From assembly GCA_027449865.1 (NCBI GenBank), contig DAIDKV010000097.1, forward strand, positions 95,531 through 159,530: a stretch of DNA of 64,000 nt, given 5' to 3'. Positions 1-9,200 of this stretch are shown here, one piece after another (position 1 is the stretch's first letter; the number at the start of each line of letters is the position of its first letter). The position numbers and the translations under genes are program-made. The notes under the pieces are model-generated. The model made no database searches. It was given only the letters and a program-made list of their open reading frames with translations, and was not told the origin of the DNA. The DNA is from Planctomycetales bacterium. Lineage in GTDB: Bacteria; Planctomycetota; Planctomycetia; Isosphaerales; Isosphaeraceae.

Positions 1-1
1 T

Positions 2-952
2 TCGAGCTTCCGCTGGAACGAGGTGATCTTCCAGAGCTTCCAGAGCGGGAACCTGAAGCAGCTTGACCTGGAGTTTTACCTGAAGCTCCGGCTACCGACG
101 ACGAAGCGGATGTACCGGTTCCTGGACAAGCGGTTTTATCGGCGGTCCCGGCTGGATTTCGACCTGCGATCGCTGGCCTGCGAGCATATCGGGCTGAGCC
201 GGTCGTATGCGCCGACCGAGCTGAAGCGTCGGCTGAAGCCGGCACTTGAGGAGCTGGAGCAACTGGGCTTTCTCGAACCGCTCGCGCCGGAGGAACGCTA
301 CTCGTACGTCAAACGAGGGTGCTGGCGGATTATCTTCATCCGGGGCGGCCGTGCGACAGCGGTGGCGCAGGACCCCTCGGAGCGCGAGGAGCATGGGCCG
401 GACGAACTCATCGGGGCGTTGAAGGAGCGGGGCGTCACCGCGAGGACGGCCCAGGAACTGGTCGAGGCGCACCCGGCGGCCCGGGTTCGGACCAAGATCG
501 AGGTCTTCGACTGGCTGATGAAGAACGAGGACCGAAGGGTCGGCAAGAATCCGGCGGGCTACCTGGTCGCTTCGATCCGGTCGGACTACAAGCCGCCGGA
601 GGACTTCCGGACCCAGGAGAAGGCCGCGAAGACGGCCGGCAAGGTCAAGGCCGTGGCCGAGGCCAGGGCGCGGCAAGAGGAGGCCCGCGCTCGGGATGAG
701 GCCGAGCGCGACAAGGCGCGCGAGCAGAGGCTTCGCGCGGCCTGGGAGCAGCTTCCCGAGTCGGAACGCGACGCGATCCGAGCCGCGGTCAAGGCCGAGA
801 ATCCAGGGATCGGCCGATGGAAGACCATGCTCGAGCCGCTCTGCCTGGCGGCCCTGGAGGCCCGGCTCGGCCCGGACACCGAGACCCCATCGAAACCAGA
901 CGAAGGACAACGCCTTCTTTTCCCCGACGCCCGGCCGGTCAAGACGAAGTAG
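2..952 (+). CDS. Plasmid-type replication initiator protein (RepA/RPA family), 5' end cut by window
   Basis: Expected to bind origin iterons and start replication of a plasmid or chromid. The frame is open from base 2, and the codons before the GTG at 23 read SSFRWNEV, which runs smoothly into the family-like stretch LPTTKRMYRFLDKRFY, so the gene begins outside the window. The first ~100 residues look like the winged-helix part of the RPA (replication initiator protein A) family: LRSLACEHIGLSR, then a second module ALEELEQLGFLEP. The C-terminal ~130 residues are a charged Ala/Arg/Glu helix region (roughly 195-250) that may form a coiled coil. A ParA locus lies 2.7 kb downstream on the other strand, as expected of a replicon backbone. 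Family assignment is by motif reading only. Confidence 0.8.
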   Translation, partial: SSFRWNEVIFQSFQSGNLKQLDLEFYLKLRLPTTKRMYRFLDKRFYRRSRLDFDLRSLACEHIGLSRSYAPTELKRRLKPALEELEQLGFLEPLAPEERYSYVKRGCWRIIFIRGGRATAVAQDPSEREEHGPDELIGALKERGVTARTAQELVEAHPAARVRTKIEVFDWLMKNEDRRVGKNPAGYLVASIRSDYKPPEDFRTQEKAAKTAGKVKAVAEARARQEEARARDEAERDKAREQRLRAAWEQLPESERDAIRAAVKAENPGIGRWKTMLEPLCLAALEARLGPDTETPSKPDEGQRLLFPDARPVKTK

Positions 953-978
953 AACTCCTGTTGGCTTTTCGGCTGCTT

Positions 979-1070
979 TGGATTTATAAAGAAATACATT
1001 TAATATTCTGGATTCCAGATTCCAGATTGACGCCATCCCTTGCGATTTCTGGAATCGGGAATCGGAATCC
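979..1070. repeat. AT-rich block followed by an inverted repeat between rep and the convergent gene
   Basis: Bases 979-1010 are almost all A/T in a region of about 65% GC. Directly after, 1007-1025 contains GGATTCC and GATTCCAG, and 1049-1070 contains their reverse complements CTGGAATC and GGAATCC, giving a long imperfect hairpin. It could end transcription of rep and of the convergent gene at 1110. An AT-rich unwinding element next to short repeats beside a rep gene would also fit an origin. Confidence 0.4.
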
Positions 1071-1109
1071 GAGGTCTACCTGATCCGCTCGTGTTTGTTG
1101 CACGAACTC

Positions 1110-1799
1110 TCAGCCGAACAGGCGATCGCGAGCGGCGATGCCGATGTCGAGGAAGTGTGTCCGGATGGCGATGCCGATGTCGATCAGGCGCGTTCGCAGA
1201 GCCGCTCCGATGTCCGTCAGACGCGTTCGCAGGGTGGTGCCGATGTCGAACGAATTCGGACGAAGGGCGATCCCCGAGTTGATGAGACCCGACGGGAGAG
1301 CCATTCCTGGGTTGAACAGGCCCGACCGGAGGGTCGTCCCTTGAGACATCGGGTTGATCCCAATGATCGGCGTGGTTCCACTAACCGTTATGCCCGGATT
1401 GGTGAACCCGTTCGAAGGCATGGTCGTCCTTGAGGAAGATGTCGGCATCGTGACCGTGACGTTCTGCATCGGGGCACTCAGGAAGATCGGATACGACCGC
1501 GCGCCGCCGTTCAGCAGGCTCGCCCGCGGGGCCATGACCCGGCCCATCTGGCCGGGGATCTCCGAACGCGTCGAAATCACGAAAGACGCGGCCCGCAAGT
1601 TGTGAGGCGACGACTCGGCGCGGGCTTCCATCACCTGGAGCAGAGCCGGTCGAGGACTGAAGGCCATCGCGACCGAGAGTAGCGCACGCTCCTCAAGTCG
1701 CGCGGCGGACTCCACGATGGTCGGGGTTGATCGATTCCGACGGCGACGCTCGGTCGCGACGCCTCCGGACCTCCAACACAGACTGGATGCGAGGTCCAT
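1110..1799 (-). CDS. Exported-type protein with LEERALLS motif and 11-residue C-terminal repeats; function unknown
   Basis: I do not recognise a function. The ATG at 1799 follows AGAGG 7 nt upstream. Residues about 34-41 read LEERALLS, a variant of the LEARTLLS-type motif found near the N-terminus of many planctomycete surface proteins, also seen in the giant protein at 6215. The middle (about 100-175) is rich in Thr/Ser/Asn/Gly/Pro. The last ~45 residues are four near-perfect 11-residue units: DIGTTLRTRL, DIGAALRTRL, DIGIAIRTHF, DIGIAARDRL. An 11-residue period favours an amphipathic helix, so this tail may bind a membrane or form a coiled coil. It is convergent with rep and isolated from other genes. 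Confidence 0.6.
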   Translation of the reverse strand: MDLASSLCWRSGGVATERRRRNRSTPTIVESAARLEERALLSVAMAFSPRPALLQVMEARAESSPHNLRAASFVISTRSEIPGQMGRVMAPRASLLNGGARSYPIFLSAPMQNVTVTMPTSSSRTTMPSNGFTNPGITVSGTTPIIGINPMSQGTTLRSGLFNPGMALPSGLINSGIALRPNSFDIGTTLRTRLTDIGAALRTRLIDIGIAIRTHFLDIGIAARDRLFG

Positions 1800-2174
1800 G
1801 GTGCCACCTCTTCAGGGGCATCCGCAACCATCGATTCCATGACTCGAGCGGACGCCTGCGTGGATGGGCCCCATCCCAGAGGCACTCGTACAGGATCGAC
1901 GCCGCAAGGGAGGCCGGACGACTCAGGTCGGGTCCGGGATCAGCTCGACCTCCGCGAGGACAAACTCCGGCCGATACAGGCCGGGCCCATGGGATCGGGA
2001 GCACTCGTCATCCGGCCGCCGATCGCTGGGCTGGTCTTCCCGGCCCGTTTGAGGCTGAATCAAGGCTTCCTAGATATCATAATCCAGTTCCTCGCAGCCG
2101 GTCAATCAGCACGATGCGAGCGACCGGCATGGATCGGCCGGATTCCGTCGTCCTAGAGTTGTGGTCGGCCGGTC
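1800..2174. other. Intergenic region, no gene seen
   Basis: This 375-bp stretch lies between the start of the gene at 1110-1799 and the end of the gene at 2175-2660, both on the minus strand. Frames that stay open here have compositions of antisense or random high-GC sequence and no recognisable motif. It probably carries the promoter of the 1110-1799 gene; I could not place a convincing -35/-10 pair. Confidence 0.4.
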
Positions 2175-2660
2175 TCAGGCCGATGGGGACGGCTCGGACA
2201 GGCGATGGCTTTTCGCCCCATCTTCAAGCCCGTTCCAAGGGCCGGAGCCCCCCGCGGCCGGCTCCCTCGAATGGGCCAGGATCGTTCCGAGGTCCCTCGC
2301 TGAGTCCGTGCCGGCGAAGTATTCCAGGCTGGACTCGAAGACGTCGAGGGTATTCTCGAGGACCTTGAACCCGCTGGCGACGACCAGGGATCGGCGATCG
2401 CCCGAGATCAGGCAGAAGGCCTTCGATGAGCCTTCGAGCTTCCTTCCCACGAATTTCTCGGCGCGCTCGAGATCGGCGCCGACGGCCGGGGCCAGTTCCA
2501 CGCCGTCGAGCATTGAGGCCAAGTCAAGGTATTCGACGCCCCAGATCACGATGTCGATGTTGGTCGGAATTCCCGGCGTCTGGGGGCTACGCAAAAGTAA
2601 CTGATTATGGCTGACATTGTAGTCCCAGAGGCGGAAGCGGCGATTCGAGCGGAAGGACAT
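2175..2660 (-). CDS. Conserved-looking hypothetical protein, second gene of a two-gene cassette
   Basis: A 161-residue soluble protein with no signal peptide or membrane segment. It opens MSFRSNRRFRLWDYNVSHNQ and has a mixed alpha/beta pattern with hydrophobic strands (NIDIVIWGVEYLDL, KAFCLISGDRRSLVVASGFKVLE). The ATG is preceded by GAGGA at 8 nt. It starts 12 bp after the stop of the upstream gene (2673-3008), so the two are very likely co-transcribed. The general look resembles small immunity-type proteins that accompany toxin fragments, but that is only an impression; I do not assign a function. It lies downstream of the par locus on the same strand. Confidence 0.55.
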   Translation of the reverse strand: MSFRSNRRFRLWDYNVSHNQLLLRSPQTPGIPTNIDIVIWGVEYLDLASMLDGVELAPAVGADLERAEKFVGRKLEGSSKAFCLISGDRRSLVVASGFKVLENTLDVFESSLEYFAGTDSARDLGTILAHSREPAAGGSGPWNGLEDGAKSHRLSEPSPSA

Positions 2661-2672
2661 CGGAGGATTCCT

Positions 2673-3008
2673 CTAATCGTTCCGGAAGGGATTGGGGACC
2701 TCGACGCCTCCTTTGAACCACCGGACTCGGGGCCACCAATCCTCATTCTGCTGGATCTGGAGCAGTTCCCAATCGGTCGCGCCACCGGCTCCCCGAGAGG
2801 CCCGAGTGATGCCCTTCCAGACGTCGACGCCCTCCAGGTTGAAGTGAGCCTCGGTCCTGACGTCTCCCATCACCCGAAGGAAATGGGCCTTCCACTCCAT
2901 CGGATCCGCAGCGAACTGCTTCCAGGATTCCGCCCGGTTCGTGCGGGAGAAATCGTCCAGGTAAGCCTCGAGCCCTAGCGCGATCTTCCTGCTCGGGACG
3001 TCTGACAT
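2673..3008 (-). CDS. Hypothetical protein, first gene of a two-gene cassette
   Basis: A 111-residue protein, Trp- and Asp-rich at the C-terminus (DWELLQIQQNEDWWPRVRW) and ending VEVPNPFRND. No signal peptide, membrane segment or catalytic motif is visible. The start is an ATG at 3008 with only a weak upstream purine run. It is followed after 12 bp by the gene at 2175-2660, and preceded by 78 bp after the ParA-partner gene, so it could be part of the par transcript or have its own promoter in that gap. The function is unknown. A toxin-tail/immunity arrangement is possible, but nothing in the sequence proves it. Confidence 0.55.
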   Translation of the reverse strand: MSDVPSRKIALGLEAYLDDFSRTNRAESWKQFAADPMEWKAHFLRVMGDVRTEAHFNLEGVDVWKGITRASRGAGGATDWELLQIQQNEDWWPRVRWFKGGVEVPNPFRND

Positions 3009-3086
3009 CGGATCACAGGACCCCTGTCATCCTATCGCCTCGGAGTATCTCGGTTCCAGCCCCCCTGCCCTGCCCGTTCGCGGCGG

Positions 3087-3593
3087 TCAGGCGGCCGACT
3101 CGTCGAGGTCGCGGTCGGCGGCGGAGTCGGCGTTGCGGCCTCGGCGGTCGCGCGAGTCGTAGAGAACCATCGAGGCGACGATCGGTCGGAGCAGGTCGTT
3201 GACGACGTCGGAGCGGTCCTTGCCGACGTGGATCGCGTAGAGCCAGAGCTTCTTGTCGAGCTCTTCCTCAATCGCGAACATCCGCTGGACCCGACGGGGC
3301 TTCGCCGGCTTCACCCGCGACGCTCGCGACCGCGACGAGGACGACGACCCTGACCCCGACCCCGAGGAAATCCTCGGAACGGGTTCCGGCTCGGGCGCCG
3401 CCAGTGCCGACGGTGGCTCAGGGGGATCGGGTATCGGCGCTGGCATCGGTGACGGCGCCGGAGACGGCTCGGCGGCCGGCACCGAGGCGACGATCCGACG
3501 CTCAAACTCCGCCTCGGTCATGCTGGGCCGGGTCAATCCGGTCCGGCTCTCGGGGCCCGGGATCCCCCCGCGCCGCAACGAACCACTGCTCAT
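3087..3593 (-). CDS. Putative partition partner of ParA with C-terminal ribbon-helix-helix-like domain
   Basis: A 168-residue protein encoded right after parA. I chose the ATG at 3593 because GGGAGG lies 7 nt before it and this start leaves a 25-bp gap after the parA stop; the frame is open further upstream into parA. Residues about 38-105 are a low-complexity Pro/Ala/Ser linker including a Ser/Gly run. The C-terminal part (about 110-150) reads MFAIEEELDKKLWLYAIHVG then KDRSDVVNDLLRPIV, a short strand followed by two helices as in CopG/ribbon-helix-helix DNA binders. Small RHH proteins commonly serve as the centromere-binding ParB analogue next to a ParA, so the call rests on position plus this fold pattern. 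It is not a classical ParB. Confidence 0.6.
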   Translation of the reverse strand: MSSGSLRRGGIPGPESRTGLTRPSMTEAEFERRIVASVPAAEPSPAPSPMPAPIPDPPEPPSALAAPEPEPVPRISSGSGSGSSSSSRSRASRVKPAKPRRVQRMFAIEEELDKKLWLYAIHVGKDRSDVVNDLLRPIVASMVLYDSRDRRGRNADSAADRDLDESAA

Positions 3594-3618
3594 CGGATCG
3601 CCTCCCGTCCGGGAACCC

Positions 3619-4455
3619 TCAGGCCGCCACATCCCCCGCCGATTCGGCCTCGGCCACGCCCTCACCCTTCGCCGCGACGCGAGAGTCGCCGAGGTACGCC
3701 GAGGCCGCTTCCCGATATGCGTCGGCTCCCGCGCAGTACCGGTCGTAATGGATCAGCGGAACCCCCCGCGCGTAGGCCTCCCGGAACTTCACCGAGATCG
3801 GGACCACCCGGTCGTAGACCAGCGGTCCGAAGTACGCGCGAACCTCCGACTCGATCTGCTTGGAGACCAGGGTTCGGTCGGCTCGCGTGACCAGGACCCC
3901 GGCGATCGAGAGCGGTCCGGCGTCGGTGAACTCCATCCGGAACTCGCTGACCGTCCGGATCAGGTCCTCCAGCGCCCGGACCCCGGCGAGCGCCGCGACG
4001 CAGGGGTCGATCGGGATCAGGATCTCCGAGACCGCGTAGAGGATCGCCACGTTCAGCGGGGTCAGGACCGGACTGGTGTCGACCACGACCACATCGTAGC
4101 CGTCGAGCCCCTTCAACAGCCGGCGGATCCGGAACTCACGCCCCTGGCCGAGCCCCTGCGTGCTCCCCATTTGCTCGGAGCAAAGACTGAGGCGGTCGCC
4201 AGGCGGGACCACGTCCAGGCCCGGGTACTCGGTCGAGACCGCGACGTCCTCAAGTCTCAGACTGTCGAGGAGCGCGTCGGCCAGGCCAATCCCTGGGGCA
4301 CCCCGGGCGAAGAACCCGAGCGCGGCATTCCCCGACGGGTCGGCGTCGATGAGAAGCACGCGACGGCCGAGCTCCGCCATCGCCGCGCCGAGGTTGATCG
4401 CGGATGTGCTCTTGCCGACCCCCCCCTTCGCATTGGTCACCGCGACGCTGCGCAC
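3619..4455 (-). CDS. parA: ParA-family partition ATPase
   Basis: Member of the MinD/ParA P-loop ATPases that move plasmid or chromosome copies to daughter cells. The deviant Walker A motif KGGVGKST is at residues 10-17, Walker A' is LIDADPSGNAA around residue 42, and the Walker B-like strand is DVVVVDTSP near residue 105. I start it at the GTG at 4455, nine codons before the P-loop, giving 278 aa, typical for the family. The open frame continues upstream into the repeat region, but that part is translated repeat and not conserved protein. The C-terminus (VPISVKFREAYARGVPL) fits ParA proteins. It is followed by the putative DNA-binding partner 25 bp downstream and flanked upstream by the CCWGG-rich region, a natural place for its centromere or operator. 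Confidence 0.88.
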   Translation of the reverse strand: MRSVAVTNAKGGVGKSTSAINLGAAMAELGRRVLLIDADPSGNAALGFFARGAPGIGLADALLDSLRLEDVAVSTEYPGLDVVPPGDRLSLCSEQMGSTQGLGQGREFRIRRLLKGLDGYDVVVVDTSPVLTPLNVAILYAVSEILIPIDPCVAALAGVRALEDLIRTVSEFRMEFTDAGPLSIAGVLVTRADRTLVSKQIESEVRAYFGPLVYDRVVPISVKFREAYARGVPLIHYDRYCAGADAYREAASAYLGDSRVAAKGEGVAEAESAGDVAA

Positions 4456-4555
4456 CAGCCACCCCCCTTCCCCACCGCACAGGCCCGGCCACTCCCGGCC
4501 CCAACCCAAAAGGCCACACACTCTTATCGGCCGACCTTGGCCCCTCGATGAATGG

Positions 4556-5765
4556 TTACCCATGAATCCAGGTTCCCAGGTTCCAGGAAACCTCGATTCC
4601 CAGCGACCCAGGAACCAGGAAACCCTGGCTTCCTGGAACCTTGGCATCAGGGAACCTCGACACCAATGGACCCTGGCACCTCGGTTTCCAGGTTCCCCGC
4701 GACCTTGATACCGAGAAACCTGTTGACCATGACCCCCGTTTCCCAGGGTTCATTGGAACCTTGGCAACACGAGCACATCGGTTTCAGGCTACCCTGGCAC
4801 TGCATTCACCAGGGTAGCCTGGTCACCACATAACCCCGGTCCCCACGTTCCTTGGTCGCTGGGTACCCATTATCCAAGGTCAAGCCAGCACCTTGATCCC
4901 AATGAAACCTGTTTTCTGAAGACAAATGGAGACCCTGTTGTCATGGTGACCTGGCCGCCAGGATACCAGGGCAACATGGCAGTCCATCGACCATGGCAGT
5001 CCATCGACCATGGCAGTCCATCGACCATGGGACTCTCACAAACTTGATCCCTTGAATTCATCGACCACCTTGATCCCTTGACTTGATGGCACCTGCTTCA
5101 CCCTGGTGCCTTTAGTTCCTTGACCAAATTGGCGAATAGGTCCCTCGGCTCCCAGGTTCATGGAGTAACCTGGTTCCTGCATCAGAATGGTCGTTCAGGT
5201 CGCTGGGTTCCAGGGTTTCAAGGTCATCCATGAGCATCAGGCACCATGGGACCTGGGGTGACAAGCCACCCTGACATCAAGGTCTTGCTATTGCCTGTAC
5301 CGCCATGGTCTCCAGCGGCCAGGATCAACTTGGAAACATGGAGAACAGGAAACCAGGGCGCCTTGAAGACGAGGCGACTCATTTGCCAGGGTTCACAGAG
5401 ACCTGGTTTTCATGTTCTCCCAGGTACCATGGTTCCACCGCTGGCTTGATGCCTTGGCCATCGCTTTGCCAAGATATCAAGGTTCCCAATCCTCCTTGAT
5501 TCCCGTGCGACCCAGGTAAGACGGCACCAAGGTACCAAGCCGCCGAGGTCCGGCAGGTCATGGCAGTACCCAGGACCCAGAGGTTCCCTGGACCAGCACT
5601 CGCCTTGATCCCTGGGAACCAAGGCGTCCAGGGCAACAAGGTTCCTTTATCACCCAGGAAACTCAGGCACCAGGAAACCAGGGCGCCTGGGCATCCAGTC
5701 GACGCCATCACCAGGGGATCAGGGTTCCTGTGGAACCTGGAGACCTGGGTCCCTCGACGATCGAA
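4556..5765. repeat. Non-coding region dense in CCWGG and CCWWGG words; candidate centromere or origin
   Basis: About 1.2 kb without a credible gene. Reading it by eye I count about 37 CCAGG/CCTGG pentamers, roughly one per 33 bp and several-fold more than expected for its base composition, plus many CCATGG, CCAAGG and CCTTGG hexamers and repeated GGTTCC/GGAACC and CTTGAT/ATCAAGG words. The words occur on both strands, are mostly palindromic, and are spaced irregularly, so this is a field of short palindromes and not one tandem repeat. GC is visibly lower (about 55%) than in flanking genes. It lies immediately upstream of parA, which suggests a partition site, handling region or origin. This role is inference. 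Confidence 0.6.
4976..5026. repeat. Three tandem copies of a 17-bp unit
   Basis: The unit ATGGCAGTCCATCGACC occurs three times head to tail without mismatch (4976-4992, 4993-5009, 5010-5026), followed by a partial ATGG. Each junction makes a CCATGG palindrome. It sits inside the CCWGG-rich region. Iteron-like spacing (17 bp) would fit a replication- or partition-protein binding array. Confidence 0.75.
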
Positions 5766-5913
5766 ACCCGACGACCACGCCGGGCCAGACGCGGCTCATC
5801 GAACCGAGTCCGAGAGAGCAGGGCAGGGGGGCCGACGCCCGGTCGGTCGGATCAAGACCGCCCCCGAACCGCTTCTCAGAAGGAAATCATTTCCGAATTC
5901 CTGGTCTACCCCA

Positions 5914-5944
5914 TTGACATGACTGATTACGAGCCTGCATTATA
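5914..5944 (+). promoter_or_regulatory. Candidate sigma-70-like promoter upstream of the giant gene
   Basis: TTGACA at 5914-5919 is followed after 18 bp by CATTAT at 5938-5943 (or ATTATA one base on, with TG in the extended -10 position). The surrounding 60 bp are AT-rich compared with the region. It would start transcription about 260 bp before the ATG at 6215, leaving a long leader that I see no structure in. Confidence 0.4.
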
Positions 5945-6214
5945 TCCAGCTATTGTGCGTGCGTGTTCTGCGGGGGTGGATTGTCGGGAATTTGCGGGAT
6001 GGTCGACGGGGGTGAAGGGCGTTGGGGATTCGGAGCGGGAAAGGTTTCGGGAGTCGGATCGAGAAAATTTGACTCGGCGGGGTTGGGCCTGCATGTTTTC
6101 TCGATTCCTTGAACCTTGCCCGGCCTGGGTGTCCTGTGCAGGCCGCATAACCGGAATCTCTGCCGCACGCATCGCGGTGCGAACATCGAGGCGACCTAAG
6201 GGGAGCTGGGGGAC

Positions 6215-9200
6215 ATGGCCATGGGTACGGGAGCGTCGGGCGGCTCGCTTCGGGGGTCTCGTGGTGGCGACGGCCGTGGGGCGAGGGCCGCGAAGTCGCG
6301 GCGATTCCGCCTTCAGCGGATCGAGCTGGAGGGGCTGGAGGCGCGGACGCTGCTGTCGACCCTACCGGCGGCGTCGACCAACGGATCGATCCAGAACCTG
6401 ACGAACTTGGGGCGGGTGACGACCGGCGGCAACGCGGTCAGCCCGACGGTGGCGATCGATCCGAATAACCCGAACGATATGGTCTCGGTCTGGGCGCTGG
6501 ACATCTCGACGCTGAGCCCGGTGCCGCACACCACGACCGTCATCCAGGGGAAGTTCTCGACCGACGGCGGGAATACGTGGACGCCCTTCGATCCGGTGAA
6601 CCCGATCCTCGACGCCGCGACGATCGATTCCACGCCGCCGACGGCTTACACCCAGGTAACCGATCCGAGCGTGGCGTTCGACGCGAACGGGAACTTCTAC
6701 GTCTCAGCGTTGCAGACCAGCGGCGCGACGGACGGCGCGATTACGCTGACCGCGTTTCAGTTGAGCGGTGGATTCAAGCCGATCATCCAGCCGTACGCGC
6801 CGACTGTCGTGTATCAGTGGCTGACGACCTCGGACGCGGCCTACAGTCCGACGCTTGCGGTGGACGCTTCGACGGCGAACCCGGTGTATACGGGGGCCAA
6901 CGACCCCTACAGCGGGAATATCTACGTCGCCTGGGCGAGCGGCGATATCCACCCCGCCAATCCCAACGTGGAAACCAATTACAACCCCAACCGGATCGAG
7001 ATGGTCGTCTCGTCCGACGGTGGGAACTCGTTCAGCGGCCCCTCGATTCTGAACTCGAATGGAAACTTCGGGCCGCAGAAGGATTCGCATCCCCAGATTC
7101 TGATCAACCAGGTTGGGACTCCGTTCATTGGGACGCTGGCCAGTGGATCGGCGGTTGTGACCGGTGTCACGGCCAGCGGATTCAAGGTTGGCGAGGATGT
7201 CAGCGGCGTGGGGATACCGGCCGGGACGACGATCGCGTCCCTCGGCGGGACCACCTTGACTCTCTCGCAGGCGGCGACCGCGAGCACGTCGGGAGCGTCG
7301 CAGGCGCTGGTGGCTGGTCTGGGAACGGTCACGGCCGGCTGGGAAGACTTCGGCACCGGTCCGGCAGGGGGGTCGAACACGACCTACATCACGACGAACA
7401 ACGTGCAGCCCGGCCAGTCGTTCCAGTTCAGTAATCTTTCGGGCGGGGTGATCAATCCTGGGACCGCGGGCAGTGGTTCGGCTGATAATCCCGTCTCGAC
7501 GAGTTTCCCGATTCCTGTGAGTGGATTCAGTGCGGCGACGATCGCGGCCCTCAGCAATCTGACAGTCTCGCTCTCGATCACGCACCCGACGCTCAGCGAC
7601 ATCTCGGCGGTGCTCCAGGCTCCCAACGGCGGTCCCAGCATTACGCTGTTCCTGAACTCAACCAACGCGGCCGGGACGAACAGCACGTTTTTCGGTCTCT
7701 CGGGTGCCAACCTCGGTATCTTCGGCCAGAGCACCACCAACCCGGGGATTACCTTCTCCCAGGGTGACAACAACATCGCGACGATCTTCACCGACACTGC
7801 CACCCGCAATATCTTCGATCCGACCACCACCGGCACAAATGGCAATGCCGCGCCCTACGTCGGCTACTTCCGGCCCGAGGTTGGCTCACTCGATGCGTTC
7901 CTCGCAAGTGTGGCCGCGGGTGGGACAAATGCAATCAACGGCACGTGGAACCTGATCGTCACGGATTACCGGACTGAGACCACGCCGGGCTTCCTCAACG
8001 GGGTGAACCTGCATTTCAACACGAACATGTCCGTCGGGACGCCGCACGTCATCAGCGCGGCGCTGGCGGTTCCTGGTTCCATCACCGACACCTACCCGAC
8101 GGCCATCCCAGCGGCGCCCGCCACGGGTGCCGGACCTGGGCTGGTGATGGCGATCGACAACACGGTCGGTCCGAACATCACGACGACGGGAGTCTCTCGC
8201 GGTACTCAGTTCCAGGGCCGGATCTACGCGGCCTTCGTGGGGTATCTGCCGCTGGAATACCCACCGAACACCAAGAACCCGACGTCGAACACCGACATCT
8301 TTTTGATGTACTCGGATAACGGGGGCACGACCTGGCAGCTTGCCAACGGCGGTAACCCAGTCAACAACGACAACGCCGTCAACGACGGCTTCTCGCAGGC
8401 GAATGAGAATATCGACCCGGCCTCGCCGACCGGCCGGACGCAGTTCATGCCCGCGATCGCCGTGGACCCGACCACCGGGACGGTGGTCATGTCGTGGCGT
8501 GATGCCCGGTACGACGTCGCGAACACACGGGTCGTCACCGAGATCGCGACCAGCATCGATGGCGGTCAGTCGTTCAGCCCGCAGACCTACGCCAACCCCT
8601 CGCAGACGGCCGTCGACGCGATCACCGGCAACACGGTGGTCATGTCGCCGATGGGAGACAACCAGGGGGGGGCCAACGGTCAGGCCGATGGGAACTACAA
8701 CTACGGGACCCAGATGGGCCTGGCCGCCTACGGCGGTCAGATTTATCCGATCTGGGCGGGGAACCTGAATCAGTCTCACATCACGAGTGGGGCCGTCAAA
8801 GGCAACCCGCTCAATATCTTCTATCAGCCGATGACCATCGGCGCCGGTCCCCGAATCGTGAACAGCACGATGGGACCGATTCCGCTCTCCGAGGCCCAGA
8901 GTGGGGTTGTCACGTTCTCGGTGACCTTCGACCGGCCCGTTGACCCGACCACGTTCGTGCCTGGCGATGTTCAGGTCTTCTATCACAGTCCCACCAACGG
9001 ATCCTCGTTCGTTCCGCTGTTCGTCTCGGGCGTGGCCCCGATGACCAGCAGCGGCGTCGGCCCCACGAATACCCTGGGAAATAGCGCCTACGGGTACACC
9101 CAGTTCACGGTCACTTTCAATCCCACCCTCGCGGCCAACGGGACGACGCCCAGCGGGATCACCAACTTCACCGGGACGTACAGCTACCTGATCGCGCCCG

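Noticed and set aside
4456..4647. N-terminal extension of ParA into the repeat region
   Set aside because: The extra residues are translated CCWGG repeats; ParA proteins start close to the P-loop, as does the GTG at 4455.
4976..5026. CRISPR-like repeats
   Set aside because: Copies are directly adjacent with no spacers, only 17 bp long, and there are no cas genes.
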